From positions 1 to 64,000 of the forward strand of contig DVIJ01000004.1 of NCBI GenBank assembly GCA_018711415.1: 64,000 nt of DNA. Reading direction: 5' to 3'. The notes beneath the pieces are model-generated. The model had not been told where the DNA came from, did not search any database, and saw only the letters and a list, made by a program, of their open reading frames with translations. A program made the translations under genes and the position numbers. The number at the start of each line of letters is the position of its first letter. The first letter of the stretch is position 1. The stretch is from Scatomorpha merdavium. Lineage in GTDB: Bacteria; Bacillota; Clostridia; Oscillospirales; Oscillospiraceae. This document shows positions 1 to 8,768 of this stretch, piece after piece.

Positions 1-583
1 GCCGCACGAACTCCTCGCGCTCCTTTTCCTCCAGCGCGTCGGAGATGCGGGCGATCTCGGAATCGAGACCGGGTATGACGATGTTCTGCAGGGCGTTGGC
101 CCGTTTCTGGGCCTTCTTGATGGCATAGGCCAGGCGGTAGATGCAGTTTTCCGTCTCGGCCAGCTCGCGTATCAGCTCCTTGACCTCCGCAAATTTGAAA
201 TAGGCGTCGTCAAGGTCCGAGCTCGTGAAGGCGAGGCCGTAGGGCGGGCCGGAGGGCAGCTGCGGCTCGGACTCGACCCGGGGCAGCTCGACGCCCATGA
301 CGCTGCGGAAGCGCAGGGAAAAGCTGTCGTCTATGGGGACGGCGTCGGCGCCTCTCTCGGCGGAGCCGCCCATGGAGATCTCGGCCAGGCGCATGGAGGC
401 GTAGGCCTCGGAGAAGGTCCTGTCTATGCGCGCCTGGAGGTCCTCGGCCTCGTCGATGAGGCCCATTATCTCGCGTATGAGTATGTTCCGCTTGCGGTCC
501 ATGAGCTCATAGCCGGTCTCGGCCAAGGCGCGGGAACGCTTTGCGGAGTTCAGGTTGCCCTTTGTGGGCGCGGTCTGCGCCAA
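1..583 (-). CDS. ntpD: V-type ATPase subunit D (3' end cut by window)
   Basis: Central-stalk (rotor) subunit D, which links the A3B3 head to the membrane ring. About 194 codons are visible; the stop lies beyond base 1. The N-terminus reads AQTAPTKGNLNSAKRSRALA and continues with ELMDRKRNILIREI, the usual subunit D opening, and the C-terminal part shows the second long helix (AYAIKKAQKRANALQNIVIP). The start chosen is TTG at 583-581, preceded by GGGAGGTGAG at normal spacing; no ATG fits the family start better. It is the last gene of the V-ATPase operon seen here, 34 bases downstream of subunit B. Confidence 0.93.
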   Translation of the reverse strand, partial: MAQTAPTKGNLNSAKRSRALAETGYELMDRKRNILIREIMGLIDEAEDLQARIDRTFSEAYASMRLAEISMGGSAERGADAVPIDDSFSLRFRSVMGVELPRVESEPQLPSGPPYGLAFTSSDLDDAYFKFAEVKELIRELAETENCIYRLAYAIKKAQKRANALQNIVIPGLDSEIARISDALEEKEREEFVR

Positions 584-617
584 GCTCTCACCTCCCTTTC
601 AGGCACCGCTTCCGCGG

Positions 618-2012
618 TCACAGCTTGTGCTCGTGCTGGACGTAGTGTTCGTCCAGCACCTTGTCGGAAACGCGCGAGAGCGCGTCCCGCGGGAGTATCG
701 AAAGGAGCTCCCAGCCCAGGTCCAGCGTGGCCTGGATGCTGCGGTCCTCGTACATGCCCTGGGTGATGAACCTGCGCTCGAGCTCGTTGCCGAACTTGAG
801 GCTCAGCTTATCCGCCTCGGAGAGCTCCTCCTCGCCTATGACGGTGGCGAGGCTCCTCGCGCTGGAGACCTCGGAGTAGGAGGCGAAGAGCTGGTTCGAG
901 AGGTCCGGGTGGTCGGCGCGGGTGAAACCCTCGCCGGTGCCGTCCTTCATGAGCCTCGAGAGGCTGGGCAGGATGCTGACGGGCGGGTAGATGCCCTTCT
1001 GCGCCAGCTCGCGGGAGAGGACAATCTGCCCCTCCGTGATGTAGCCCGTGAGGTCCGGTATGGGGTGGGAGATGTCGTCGCCGGGCATGGTGAGTATCGG
1101 CACCAGGGTCACGCTGCCGGGCTTGCCGCGTATGAGCCCCGCCCGCTCGTAGATGGAGGCGAGGTCGGAGTACATGTAGCTCGGGAAACCCTTTCGGGAG
1201 GGTATCTCGCCCTTGGAGCTGGAGAACTCGCGCAGGGCCTCGCAGTAGAAGGTCATGTCCGTCATGACGACGAGGACGTGGTAGCCCAGCGTGAAGGCCA
1301 GGTATTCCGCGGCGGTCATGGCGCAGCGCGGCGTGAGCACGCGCTCTATGATGGGGTCGGAGGCCATGTTGAGGAACATGACGGTCCTGCCCAGGGCGCC
1401 GGACTCCGCGAAGTCCTTGCGGAAGTAGTCGGCGGTGTCGTTCTTGATGCCCATGGCGCAAAAGACGGTGACGAACCTGGCGTCGTCGCCCTCGGTGGCG
1501 ATGACGCGCGCCTGGCGGACGATCTGGGCGGCGAGCTCGTTGTGGCTCATGCCCGCGCCGGAGAAGATGGGCAGTTTCTGCCCGCGGATGAGGGTACAGG
1601 TCGCGTCTATGGAGCTGATGCCCGTGAGGATGAAGCTGCGCGGGTATTCGCGCGAGACGGGGTTTATGGCGGCGCCGTTTATGTCGCGGCGCTCTGCGGC
1701 GTAGACCTCGGAGAGGCCGTCTATGGGCCTGCCCGTGCCGTCAAAGACCCGGCCCAGGATCTCGCCGGAGAGGGCGATGGTCATGGGCTTTCCCATGAAG
1801 CGGGTGCAGGCGCTCTGCATATCTATGCCGCTAGTGCCTTCAAAGGCCTCGATGACGACCCTGTCGCCGTCTATGAGGATGACCCTGCCGCGCCTGCGGC
1901 TGCCGTCGGGCAGGATGATCTCCGCGAGCTCGTCATAGGCCGCGCCGTGCACGCCCTCGAGCGCGACGAGCGAGCCCTTTATCTCGGAAAGACCCGTGTA
2001 TTCTATGCGCAT
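618..2012 (-). CDS. ntpB: V-type ATPase subunit B
   Basis: Non-catalytic nucleotide-binding subunit of the V1 head; alternates with subunit A in the A3B3 ring. The protein is 464 aa, usual for the family. The P-loop position reads FSGAGMSHNELAAQI, the degenerate form typical of B, and the DMTFYCEALREFSS segment is conserved. The ATG at 2012 (MRIEYTGLSEIKG) is the family start; the reading frame stays open upstream into subunit A but that part is not B-like. It lies 11 bases after the stop of ntpA, in the same operon. Confidence 0.97.
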   Translation of the reverse strand: MRIEYTGLSEIKGSLVALEGVHGAAYDELAEIILPDGSRRRGRVILIDGDRVVIEAFEGTSGIDMQSACTRFMGKPMTIALSGEILGRVFDGTGRPIDGLSEVYAAERRDINGAAINPVSREYPRSFILTGISSIDATCTLIRGQKLPIFSGAGMSHNELAAQIVRQARVIATEGDDARFVTVFCAMGIKNDTADYFRKDFAESGALGRTVMFLNMASDPIIERVLTPRCAMTAAEYLAFTLGYHVLVVMTDMTFYCEALREFSSSKGEIPSRKGFPSYMYSDLASIYERAGLIRGKPGSVTLVPILTMPGDDISHPIPDLTGYITEGQIVLSRELAQKGIYPPVSILPSLSRLMKDGTGEGFTRADHPDLSNQLFASYSEVSSARSLATVIGEEELSEADKLSLKFGNELERRFITQGMYEDRSIQATLDLGWELLSILPRDALSRVSDKVLDEHYVQHEHKL

Positions 2013-2023
2013 ACAGCCACCCC

Positions 2024-3790
2024 CTATGCGTTCGCGCGCCGCACGGAAGCGACGGCCTTGTCCACCAGCTCCGTGAATTCGGAGGCCGGCTTCCCGCCGC
2101 CCAGCTCGAACTTCATGCGCTCCAGCGCGGCAAAGACGCCCGTATCCGTCAGCTGGCGGAGCGGGATATTCTGCGCCACCAGCTCCCTCGCGCCGTCGTA
2201 GAGGCGGAGGATGACCCGCAGCATGGCCATCTGGTCGGCGGGCTTCATATAGGTGTCCGTCGCGTGGAAGGCGTTCTGCTGCAAAAAGCCCTCGCGGATG
2301 ACCTTGGCCGTCTCGATGATGAGCTTCTGGTCGTCGGGCAGGATGTCGGAGCCGATGAGCTTGACTATCTCCATGAGGGAGGACTCCTCGTTCAGCAGGG
2401 CCATGATGCGCCCGCGCAGCTCGGTGAAGTCCTCGCCGAAGTTTTCGCTGTACCAGGGTATGAGCTCGTTGAAATACTCGGTGTAGGAGTTGTTCCAGTT
2501 TATCGAGGGGAAGTGCCGCGCGTAGGCGAGGGAGCGGTCCAGCGCCCAAAAGCAGCGGACGAAGCGCTGCGTGTTCTGGGTGACGGGCTCGGAGAAGTCG
2601 CCGCCCTGGGGCGAGACCGCGCCGATGACCGTGACAGAGCCCTCCGCGCCGGAGAGCGTATCGACAAAGCCCGCGCGCTCATAGAAACCGGCGAGGCGGC
2701 TGGGCAGGTATGCGGGGAAGCTCTCCTCTGCGGGCATCTCCTCGAGGCGGCCGGATATCTCGCGCAGGGCCTCGGCCCAGCGGGACGTGGAGTCGGCCAT
2801 GAGGGCGACGTGGTAGCCCATGTCGCGGTAGTACTCCGCGATGGTCATGCCCGTGTAGATGGAGGCCTCGCGCGCCGCGACGGGCATGTTGGAGGTGTTG
2901 GCGACGAGGATCGTCCGCTCCATGAGCGGGCGGCCGGTGCGCGGGTCCTTGAGCTCGCGGAACTCGTCCAGCACCTGGGTCATCTCGTTGCCGCGCTCGC
3001 CGCAGCCGAGGTAGACGATGATGTCCGCGTCGGACCACTTGGCGAGCTGGTGCTGCACGACGGTCTTGCCCGCGCCGAAGGGGCCGGGTATGGCGGCGCA
3101 GCCGCCCTTGGCCACGGGGAAGAGCGTGTCTATGACCCTCTGCCCGGTGACGAGCGGGCGGTCTATGGGCCTGCGCTCCGCGAAGGGCCGCGGCTCGCGC
3201 ACGGGCCACTTCTGGGAGAGGCAGACGGGGGTCCTCCTGCCCCTGGCGTCCTCAACGTAGAGGAGCGGCTCCGTCACCGTGTACTCGCCGGAGGGCTTCA
3301 CGTCCACGGCCCGGCCGGAGACCCCGGGCGGCACCATGGAGCGGTGTTCGGTCATCTCGCTCTCGCGGCAGGAGGCGACGAACTGGCCGGGAGAGAGCTC
3401 GTCCCCCTCCTTCACCAGCATGGTCACGGCCCATTTTTTCGTCTCGTCCAGGCTCTCTATGTTGATGCCCTTGGCGATGAAGGAACCGGCCATGGCCTCT
3501 ATGATCTGCAGCGGCCGGCCGATGCCGTCGAAGATACCGCCTATGAGCCCGGGGCCGAGGCGTATCGACATGGGCTCGTTCGTCGGGTAGACGGGTTCGC
3601 CCGCGGCGAGCCCGCCGGAGTCCTCGTAGATCTGGACGATGCTCTCCTCCCCGGCGGAGGAGACGACCTCGCCGAAGAGCCGCTGCTTGCCGACGTATAC
3701 AAGGCTCATGCGGGGCAGGCTCCTGCCGCCGCGGACCTTTATGACGGGGCCGTTCACCCCGTGGATATAGTATTCGGTCTTATTCTCCAT
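2024..3790 (-). CDS. ntpA: V-type ATPase catalytic subunit A
   Basis: Catalytic ATP-hydrolysing or synthesising subunit of the V1 head. It is 588 aa, standard length. The Walker A motif GPFGAGKT is at residues 236-243, followed by the conserved YLGCGERGNEM segment and the ADSTSRWAEALREISGRL region. The long non-homologous region between about residues 120 and 185 is the usual A-subunit insertion. The start ATG at 3790 (MENKTEYYIHGVNGPV) overlaps the end of subunit E by 11 bases, consistent with translational coupling; upstream in-frame codons encode non-family residues and are excluded. Confidence 0.98.
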   Translation of the reverse strand: MENKTEYYIHGVNGPVIKVRGGRSLPRMSLVYVGKQRLFGEVVSSAGEESIVQIYEDSGGLAAGEPVYPTNEPMSIRLGPGLIGGIFDGIGRPLQIIEAMAGSFIAKGINIESLDETKKWAVTMLVKEGDELSPGQFVASCRESEMTEHRSMVPPGVSGRAVDVKPSGEYTVTEPLLYVEDARGRRTPVCLSQKWPVREPRPFAERRPIDRPLVTGQRVIDTLFPVAKGGCAAIPGPFGAGKTVVQHQLAKWSDADIIVYLGCGERGNEMTQVLDEFRELKDPRTGRPLMERTILVANTSNMPVAAREASIYTGMTIAEYYRDMGYHVALMADSTSRWAEALREISGRLEEMPAEESFPAYLPSRLAGFYERAGFVDTLSGAEGSVTVIGAVSPQGGDFSEPVTQNTQRFVRCFWALDRSLAYARHFPSINWNNSYTEYFNELIPWYSENFGEDFTELRGRIMALLNEESSLMEIVKLIGSDILPDDQKLIIETAKVIREGFLQQNAFHATDTYMKPADQMAMLRVILRLYDGARELVAQNIPLRQLTDTGVFAALERMKFELGGGKPASEFTELVDKAVASVRRANA

Positions 3791-4394
3791 CTGCTTCCTC
3801 CAGACTGAAGCCTGTGAGCTCGGAGAACCTGCCCTCCAGGTCCTCGAGCGCCGAGTCAAAGGAGAGGTCGATGCGCCTGCAGCGCTCCGGACACTCGAGC
3901 ACGAGCCCGCCGAGCGAGAAGCCGCCCTCCAGGAATTCGAGCTTCACGCCGGGCGAGGCCGAGTTGAGGCCCTGGGCGTAGCCCATGTCCTCGCGCCGGA
4001 GCCAGACCTTGGCCTCTCTCGCGCCGGGGACGGCGTCGAGGGCGCGCCAGAGCTGGTTTTTGAGCGTTTCGGCGTACTCGGGCCTTTGGGGCAGCTCGAG
4101 TATCTTCCGCCTGACCTCGGCAAAGACGTCGTCCGCGCAGTCCTCTCGGAACTGCAGCAGGCTGCGCTTTGCGGCGAGCCCTTCCGCGACTATCCGCTTG
4201 TTCTCCTTGACCTTCGCGTCGGCCAGGGCGGAGGCCCTGCGCTTTTCGGCCGCGGAGGCCAGGGCCGCTGCATATTCCTCGAGCGCCTCGCGCTCCAGCC
4301 GCTCCGTTTCCGCGTTCATCGCGGCGGCCTTTTCCTCCGCGGCGCCGGTCAGCGCTGCGGCGAAGGCTTTGAGCTTGCTTTTTTTCTCTTGCAT
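3780..4394 (-). CDS. ntpE: V-type ATPase subunit E (peripheral stalk)
   Basis: Peripheral-stalk subunit that tethers the A3B3 head to subunit I. It is 204 aa; residues 1-90 are an alanine, glutamate and lysine rich helix expected to pair with the G/H-type subunit, and the C-terminal half (FLEGGFSLGGLVLECPERCRR) is the globular domain that contacts the head. It follows subunit F by 10 bases and overlaps ntpA by 11. Assignment rests on composition, length, operon position and the GGLVL segment. Confidence 0.93.
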   Translation of the reverse strand: MQEKKSKLKAFAAALTGAAEEKAAAMNAETERLEREALEEYAAALASAAEKRRASALADAKVKENKRIVAEGLAAKRSLLQFREDCADDVFAEVRRKILELPQRPEYAETLKNQLWRALDAVPGAREAKVWLRREDMGYAQGLNSASPGVKLEFLEGGFSLGGLVLECPERCRRIDLSFDSALEDLEGRFSELTGFSLEEADGE

Positions 4395-4404
4395 AGGCCC
4401 CCTC

Positions 4405-4713
4405 CTAGATCTTGATGCCGATGGCCTCGTTTATGAGGCGGGTGATATAGTCCCGCGCGCGCACGGAGCCGCGGCTGTCCGCCACGATGTTCACCAGCGG
4501 CCGCCCGGCGGAGAGCTTGAGCGCGTCGAGTCGCTCGCGGCTGAGCGCGTAGCAGCCCTCCGTCACTATGAGGACGGCCACGCCCTGGTCCGCGCAGGCG
4601 CGGCTTATGGCGGCGTCGACCTCCTTTTTGGTGGCTGCGCGCGCCCCCTCTATCCCGGCGAGGCGCATGCCCGTCAGGACGTCCGGGTCGTCCGTGATGC
4701 AGAAGCAGCGCAT
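4405..4713 (-). CDS. V-type ATPase subunit F
   Basis: Small central-stalk subunit that binds subunit D and modulates rotation. It is 102 aa, the usual size, with a Rossmann-like pattern: CFCITDDPDVLTGMRLAGIEG at the start and VAVLIVTEG in the middle. Its ATG shares one base with the TGA of subunit K (TGATG at 4715-4711), so translation is probably coupled. The gene is named ntpG in Enterococcus hirae nomenclature and F in the general scheme, so no symbol is given. Confidence 0.95.
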   Translation of the reverse strand: MRCFCITDDPDVLTGMRLAGIEGARAATKKEVDAAISRACADQGVAVLIVTEGCYALSRERLDALKLSAGRPLVNIVADSRGSVRARDYITRLINEAIGIKI

Positions 4714-5153
4714 CAGAACAGCAGGATGACGATGGCGATGAGCAGGCCGTAAATGGCGATGCCCTCAGCCATGCCGACAAAGACTATGGACTTGCCGAAG
4801 CTGCCCTCGTTTTCGGTCAGCGCGCCGATGGCCGCGCAGGCGGAGTTCGAGACCGCGATGCCCGAGGCTATGCCCGAGATGCCGACGGCCAGCGCCGCCG
4901 CCAGGTAACCGATGGCCTTGGTCCAGTCCGTGCCGCCGGCAGCCGCGGCGACCTCGGCCGCGTCGTTCGCCGCAGCGACGCCCTGGCCCAGGAACACCAC
5001 CGCCGTTGCGAACATGACGAGGAAGAAGCCGCAGATATTGGCATAGAGCGGCTTTTTGACGCTCTTTCCCGCCTTGGCGCGGCGGGCGATCATCCATAGC
5101 GGCAGGACGATCAGGACGAGAACGGCCAGAAGGGGAGCGATGAACTTTAGCAT
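4713..5153 (-). CDS. ntpK: V-type ATPase subunit K (membrane rotor ring)
   Basis: Proteolipid-type subunit forming the ion-carrying ring. It is 146 aa with four hydrophobic segments, roughly residues 5-23, 37-62, 79-112 and 121-146. Only the last two look like a c-type hairpin: glycine/alanine-rich AVGISGIASGIAVSNSACAA, then FVGMAEGIAIYGLLIA with Glu130 as the candidate ion-binding carboxylate. The first two segments lack the glycine pattern of a c hairpin and may be a leader or an extra membrane pair. Glu130 is the only membrane-embedded carboxylate seen. It lies between subunits I and F in the operon. Confidence 0.93.
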   Translation of the reverse strand: MLKFIAPLLAVLVLIVLPLWMIARRAKAGKSVKKPLYANICGFFLVMFATAVVFLGQGVAAANDAAEVAAAAGGTDWTKAIGYLAAALAVGISGIASGIAVSNSACAAIGALTENEGSFGKSIVFVGMAEGIAIYGLLIAIVILLF

Positions 5154-5194
5154 GTTAAGAACCTCCGATTTATATCTGTTTGTAGCGTACTTTG

Positions 5195-7126
5195 TCAGAC
5201 GGCGCGCTGCATCGCTGCCGAGTAATCCACATTGGCGGGCTCGAAGGGCGTGCCGCGGCCGGTATAGAACCTGCCGAAGAGCTCATAGAACTCGAGCCTC
5301 AGCGCCTGGATGCAGACGAGGACGGACTCTATCAGCATGACGAGCGCGTTGCCGAGGACGAGCCCGATGATGGAGTATCCGCCGCCGCTCGTCTCGGAGA
5401 GAGCGTAGACAATGAGCATCATGATGGCGTGGCAGATGGCGTAGGTGCCGACTCGCAGGAAGCTCAGGCAGTTGGAGAGCCAGGAGAGAAAGGCCTCGAA
5501 CAGCTCGAAGAAGCCCTCCAGGAGCATCATGCCCGCGGAGGTCTTGTGGCCGTGCTCCTTTGGCGCGAGGCCGAAGAGCATCGTGAGCGGCTCGCCCAGC
5601 CAGATGGAGAGCAGCAGGAGCGCAAAGACCAGCCAGACCGGCCCCTTGGACAGGAGCGAGGTGGCGAAGAGCGCATCCGATACGGCGCAGCCGACGATCC
5701 CGGCGAGGAAGAGGACGCCCGTCACGCCGTTTGCGGAAAAGAGCGCGGCCCGGTAATCGTGCTGGCGGAAGGCCGTCAGGATGTTCAGGACTCCGCTTAT
5801 GAGGATGAGCACGACTCCGCCGCCCGCGGAGACGAGCAGGATCTGCATGACTCCGCCGCCCTCAAGGACCTTAAAGCCCGGCAGCAGGTGCTCGTTTCCG
5901 AACACGCTGCCGTATACAAAGCCGAACACGACTGCGGCACAGCCGACGGCGGCGAGGATACGCCCGAGCCACATTCCCTTTTTCTTCAGCATATATATGC
6001 CGATGAGCACAAGCAGCGCACCCTGGCCGACGTCTCCGAACATCACGCCGAAGAGCAGGCAGTAGGTGATGACCATGAAGATGCGCGGGTCGCACTCGCC
6101 GTAGGCGGGGTAGCCGTACATCTTGACGAAGGGGGCGAAGATTCGCGTCCAGAAGCTCTCTTTGAGCTTGACGGGGACGTGGCCGTGGTCGCCGCGGCCC
6201 GGATGCTCGAAGGAGCAGACGCAGCCGAGCGCCTCCGCCGCGCGCTTGAAGTCCTCGGCGTCCGCAGCGGGCAGCCAGCCGGAGAGGAAGAACTCGTCCC
6301 CATCGTAGCCGGCGTACTGCCGAAGGGCGAAGCCCTCGCTCATATATTTGAGCCAGGACCAGCGCGAGAGCGCCTCGTCTCTCTCCCTCTGGGCGAGCCG
6401 GCCGAGCTCTTCGGAGAGGGCCTGGGCCTGTTTTCTGGCGGCGTCTGCCTCGGCCCGGAGCTCTTCCATGCGCTTTGCGGGGACTCCGGTGAGCCCGGCG
6501 GCGTTGGGCGGGTCCTCCGGCTCGAAGCCGTATTCGACCAGCCGCTCCTCCTCGCGCAGGACTCCTCCCTGCAGGGTCAGCAATATACAGCAGACCTTGT
6601 CCCCGGCGAAGCCGGAGCGGAAGAGGAATGCGCCGTGTTCCTTTTCGGCCTCGGCGCGCAGCTCGTCCCAGAGCTCGGGCTCCACCCGGCCGAAGCGCAG
6701 ACGCATGTGACTGACGTCCAGCAGCTGCCCCAGGTCCACGTCCAGGAGCGAGAAGGGCTCAAATCGGGAGATGAGCTCCTCGTCGTCCTGGGCGAGGCTG
6801 GAGGCGGCGTTCCTCTGCGTTATGACGCGGGTCGCCGCGCCGGACAAGCGGGAGATATACTCCGAGCAGTCCTCGAGCGTCCAGCCCCTGTCGCGGAACT
6901 CGGCGAATTCCGCGCGGATTCCCAGCTTCGTCAGCAGGGCCGCGGCGGAATCCAGCGCGGGACGGAAGGGGTCCTCTCCTTCCGGGCGGAGCAGGCCGCG
7001 CCTGCCTCCCAGCGTCGCGGCGGAGAGGGGGTGGAACTCCCTGTCCAGTATCAGTTTGTGTATGGCCTCGTCCAGCAGTTCCGCCGGACCGGAGACCAGG
7101 GCTTTAAGCAGTTTTTCAGTGGCCAT
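5195..7126 (-). CDS. ntpI: V-type ATPase subunit I (membrane stator)
   Basis: Large stator subunit providing the ion half-channels next to the K ring. It is 643 aa. Residues 1 to about 330 are the cytoplasmic part with coiled-coil stretches (around LRAEADAARKQAQALSEEL). From about 335 there are seven or eight membrane helices, starting near PRIFMVITYCLLFGVMFGDVG, the conserved entry to the membrane domain, and including FLSWLSNCLSFLRVGTYAI close to the end, where the conserved arginine of the family sits. It starts 21 bases after the end of subunit C. Confidence 0.96.
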   Translation of the reverse strand: MATEKLLKALVSGPAELLDEAIHKLILDREFHPLSAATLGGRRGLLRPEGEDPFRPALDSAAALLTKLGIRAEFAEFRDRGWTLEDCSEYISRLSGAATRVITQRNAASSLAQDDEELISRFEPFSLLDVDLGQLLDVSHMRLRFGRVEPELWDELRAEAEKEHGAFLFRSGFAGDKVCCILLTLQGGVLREEERLVEYGFEPEDPPNAAGLTGVPAKRMEELRAEADAARKQAQALSEELGRLAQRERDEALSRWSWLKYMSEGFALRQYAGYDGDEFFLSGWLPAADAEDFKRAAEALGCVCSFEHPGRGDHGHVPVKLKESFWTRIFAPFVKMYGYPAYGECDPRIFMVITYCLLFGVMFGDVGQGALLVLIGIYMLKKKGMWLGRILAAVGCAAVVFGFVYGSVFGNEHLLPGFKVLEGGGVMQILLVSAGGGVVLILISGVLNILTAFRQHDYRAALFSANGVTGVLFLAGIVGCAVSDALFATSLLSKGPVWLVFALLLLSIWLGEPLTMLFGLAPKEHGHKTSAGMMLLEGFFELFEAFLSWLSNCLSFLRVGTYAICHAIMMLIVYALSETSGGGYSIIGLVLGNALVMLIESVLVCIQALRLEFYELFGRFYTGRGTPFEPANVDYSAAMQRAV

Positions 7127-7147
7127 TGCGCCCTCCCTTGGTTCCGT

Positions 7148-8182
7148 CTAATCCATATATCCTGCGGGGGAAAGTCCGTATTGCAGCGCCACAAAGGCAC
7201 GGCGCAGCATCCGCGCCTCCCCCTCCTTGAGCTGTAGGAAAGCATCCACGACGCTGAGGTTCGGCGCGCCGTGCATGACCTTTCTGTAGAACGCGCGTTC
7301 CGCCGCGCGGACCAGTCCCTCCGGCGAGGCGCCCTCCACTCCGGAGAGCCACTTGCCCAGCCTGGAGCCTCTGAGCTCCGCGAGCGCGTCCTCGTCCGTA
7401 TCCGCCTCGAGGATGCGGCGCTCCATCTCCGGGCCGAGCGCACCGTGCATGGGCAGCAGCAGCCGCATCGCCTCCTGGACGGGCGTGCCGAAGCGGCGCA
7501 GACGCAGGAGGTAGGAGATGTTGAGCATGTCCGCCCGGAAGGAGACCGTTCTCATGAGCTCGCGCTTTGCCGGGCCGTCGTAGCCCGTGTGCAGGAGCCT
7601 GTCGAGGCTGCGGTAATACTGACCCTCGAGCCGGAGCGCGGCCTCGTTGAAGGCGGGCTTGCCGGTCTTCGGGTCCAGCTCCAATTCGCGCAGGGCGGGG
7701 CCGTAGATGCTCCCTGCCGCGCCCTCCAGGACATCCTGGAAGCTGCGCGCCTCCCTGAGCCGCTTGGCGTCCAGCCCGGGCATGAGCTTGAGCGCCGCCG
7801 CGGGCAGGTAATAGCTCTCCTCCACCGCGCCCTCGGAGAGGCGGCGCAGGGCGGAGAGGATCAGCTTGAGCTCCGCCTCGTAGGTCATGAAGATGAGGAA
7901 CTTCTTCGAGGCGTCGTTGGCGAACCTGTAGAGCCGCTCGTAGTCCTCGAACAGGCAGCGGCTCAGGGCCTCGGCGAACTGGACGTCCGTTGCGCCCTGC
8001 GGGGGCAGGCCTGCGGCGGCCTTGTGCCAGGCCGGGCTGCGCAGCAGGAAGCTCAAAAGCTCCTCCGGCGTGCGCATGGAGGCTATCTTCTCCTTGTCCG
8101 CGTCGGACAGGAGGTGGGCGTACATCGCGCGCGCCTCCGTGGCAAGGGCGATGTCCATCGCCCGGCGTCCGCTGTTATTCAT
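7148..8182 (-). CDS. ntpC: V-type ATPase subunit C (socket for the rotor)
   Basis: Connects the central stalk to the K ring. The protein is about 344 aa from the ATG at 8182, which overlaps the G/H stop by 8 bases. A second ATG at 8158 (MDIALATEARAMYAHLL) would give 336 aa and lines up better with the family N-terminus, but has no clear ribosome-binding site; the two cannot be separated by sequence. The repeated alpha-helical pattern with LLSFLLRSP, FLIFMTYEAELKLILSALRR and the arginine-rich helix LRLRRFGTPVQEAMRLLLP matches the family. Confidence 0.92.
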   Translation of the reverse strand: MNNSGRRAMDIALATEARAMYAHLLSDADKEKIASMRTPEELLSFLLRSPAWHKAAAGLPPQGATDVQFAEALSRCLFEDYERLYRFANDASKKFLIFMTYEAELKLILSALRRLSEGAVEESYYLPAAALKLMPGLDAKRLREARSFQDVLEGAAGSIYGPALRELELDPKTGKPAFNEAALRLEGQYYRSLDRLLHTGYDGPAKRELMRTVSFRADMLNISYLLRLRRFGTPVQEAMRLLLPMHGALGPEMERRILEADTDEDALAELRGSRLGKWLSGVEGASPEGLVRAAERAFYRKVMHGAPNLSVVDAFLQLKEGEARMLRRAFVALQYGLSPAGYMD

Positions 8183-8591
8183 CCTTCTGCCCCAGGGCGA
8201 GCGCCAGCACCCGGTCCACATAGCCGGGGCGCTTTGCCTCATATCTGCGGCGGAGCCGTTCGCGCGTTTCAGCGGCGGCGGCCCTGTCTTTTTCTATCTC
8301 GAGCTCGGCGCGGGCGTGCTCGGCCTCGGCGTCTTTGGCCATGGCGGCGCGCGTCTCCCGCCGCACCTGGGCGAGCATCTCGTCCTTTGCGGACTGGACC
8401 CGCGAGCCCAGCCGCGCGCGGTACTCCTCCGCGGCGTCCTCGATCTCTTTTGCCTTCTGCTCGGCTTCCAGCAGGGCGTGCAGGACGAGCATATCCGCCG
8501 CGGTCTCCCGCTCCAGCCGCTCGCGCCGCTCCTCGGCCTCGCGCTGGGCGCGGACCTCCTCCTGCGCCTTTATCTGCTTCATGGAATTCAA
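8175..8591 (-). CDS. V-type ATPase subunit G/H (peripheral stalk helix)
   Basis: First gene of the V-ATPase operon. The 138-aa product is almost wholly charged helix (KQIKAQEEVRAQREAEERRE and onward), the coiled-coil partner of subunit E. A TTG start at 8591 is preferred because GGAGGAGG lies 9 bases upstream; the next ATG (8582) would leave 18 bases. Low-complexity heptads make the family call depend mainly on operon position and length. Confidence 0.82.
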   Translation of the reverse strand: MNSMKQIKAQEEVRAQREAEERRERLERETAADMLVLHALLEAEQKAKEIEDAAEEYRARLGSRVQSAKDEMLAQVRRETRAAMAKDAEAEHARAELEIEKDRAAAAETRERLRRRYEAKRPGYVDRVLALALGQKDE

Positions 8592-8638
8592 AAAGCCCCG
8601 CCTCCTCCGGCCTTTCGGCCTCTCTTTTCGTAACTTAT

Positions 8639-8667
8639 AACATACCACATTTCCGTCCAAAAGTGAA
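8639..8667 (-). promoter_or_regulatory. Predicted sigma-A promoter of the V-ATPase operon
   Basis: On the minus strand a -35 TTCACT (8667-8662) and a -10 TATGTT (8644-8639) are separated by 17 bases, about 45 bases upstream of the G/H start. It is back to back with the apgM promoter. Confidence 0.55.
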
Positions 8668-8707
8668 GTCATTTTTACACGCCCCTCCCGCTCGCGGAAA
8701 CTCGCTC

Positions 8708-8736
8708 TTTCCTTTGGCCGGAAATTGAGTTATACT
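8708..8736 (+). promoter_or_regulatory. Predicted promoter of apgM-ispE
   Basis: The -10 TATACT is at 8731-8736, with a weak -35 (TTTCCT) 17 bases upstream. Transcription would begin near 8743, just before the GAGGAGG ribosome-binding site. Confidence 0.5.
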
Positions 8737-8768
8737 ACGCACAAATGAGCACAAGAGGAGGAAGATAG

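Noticed and set aside
2264..3808. 514-codon plus-strand frame opposite ntpA
   Set aside because: Antisense shadow of a certain gene with no family resemblance.
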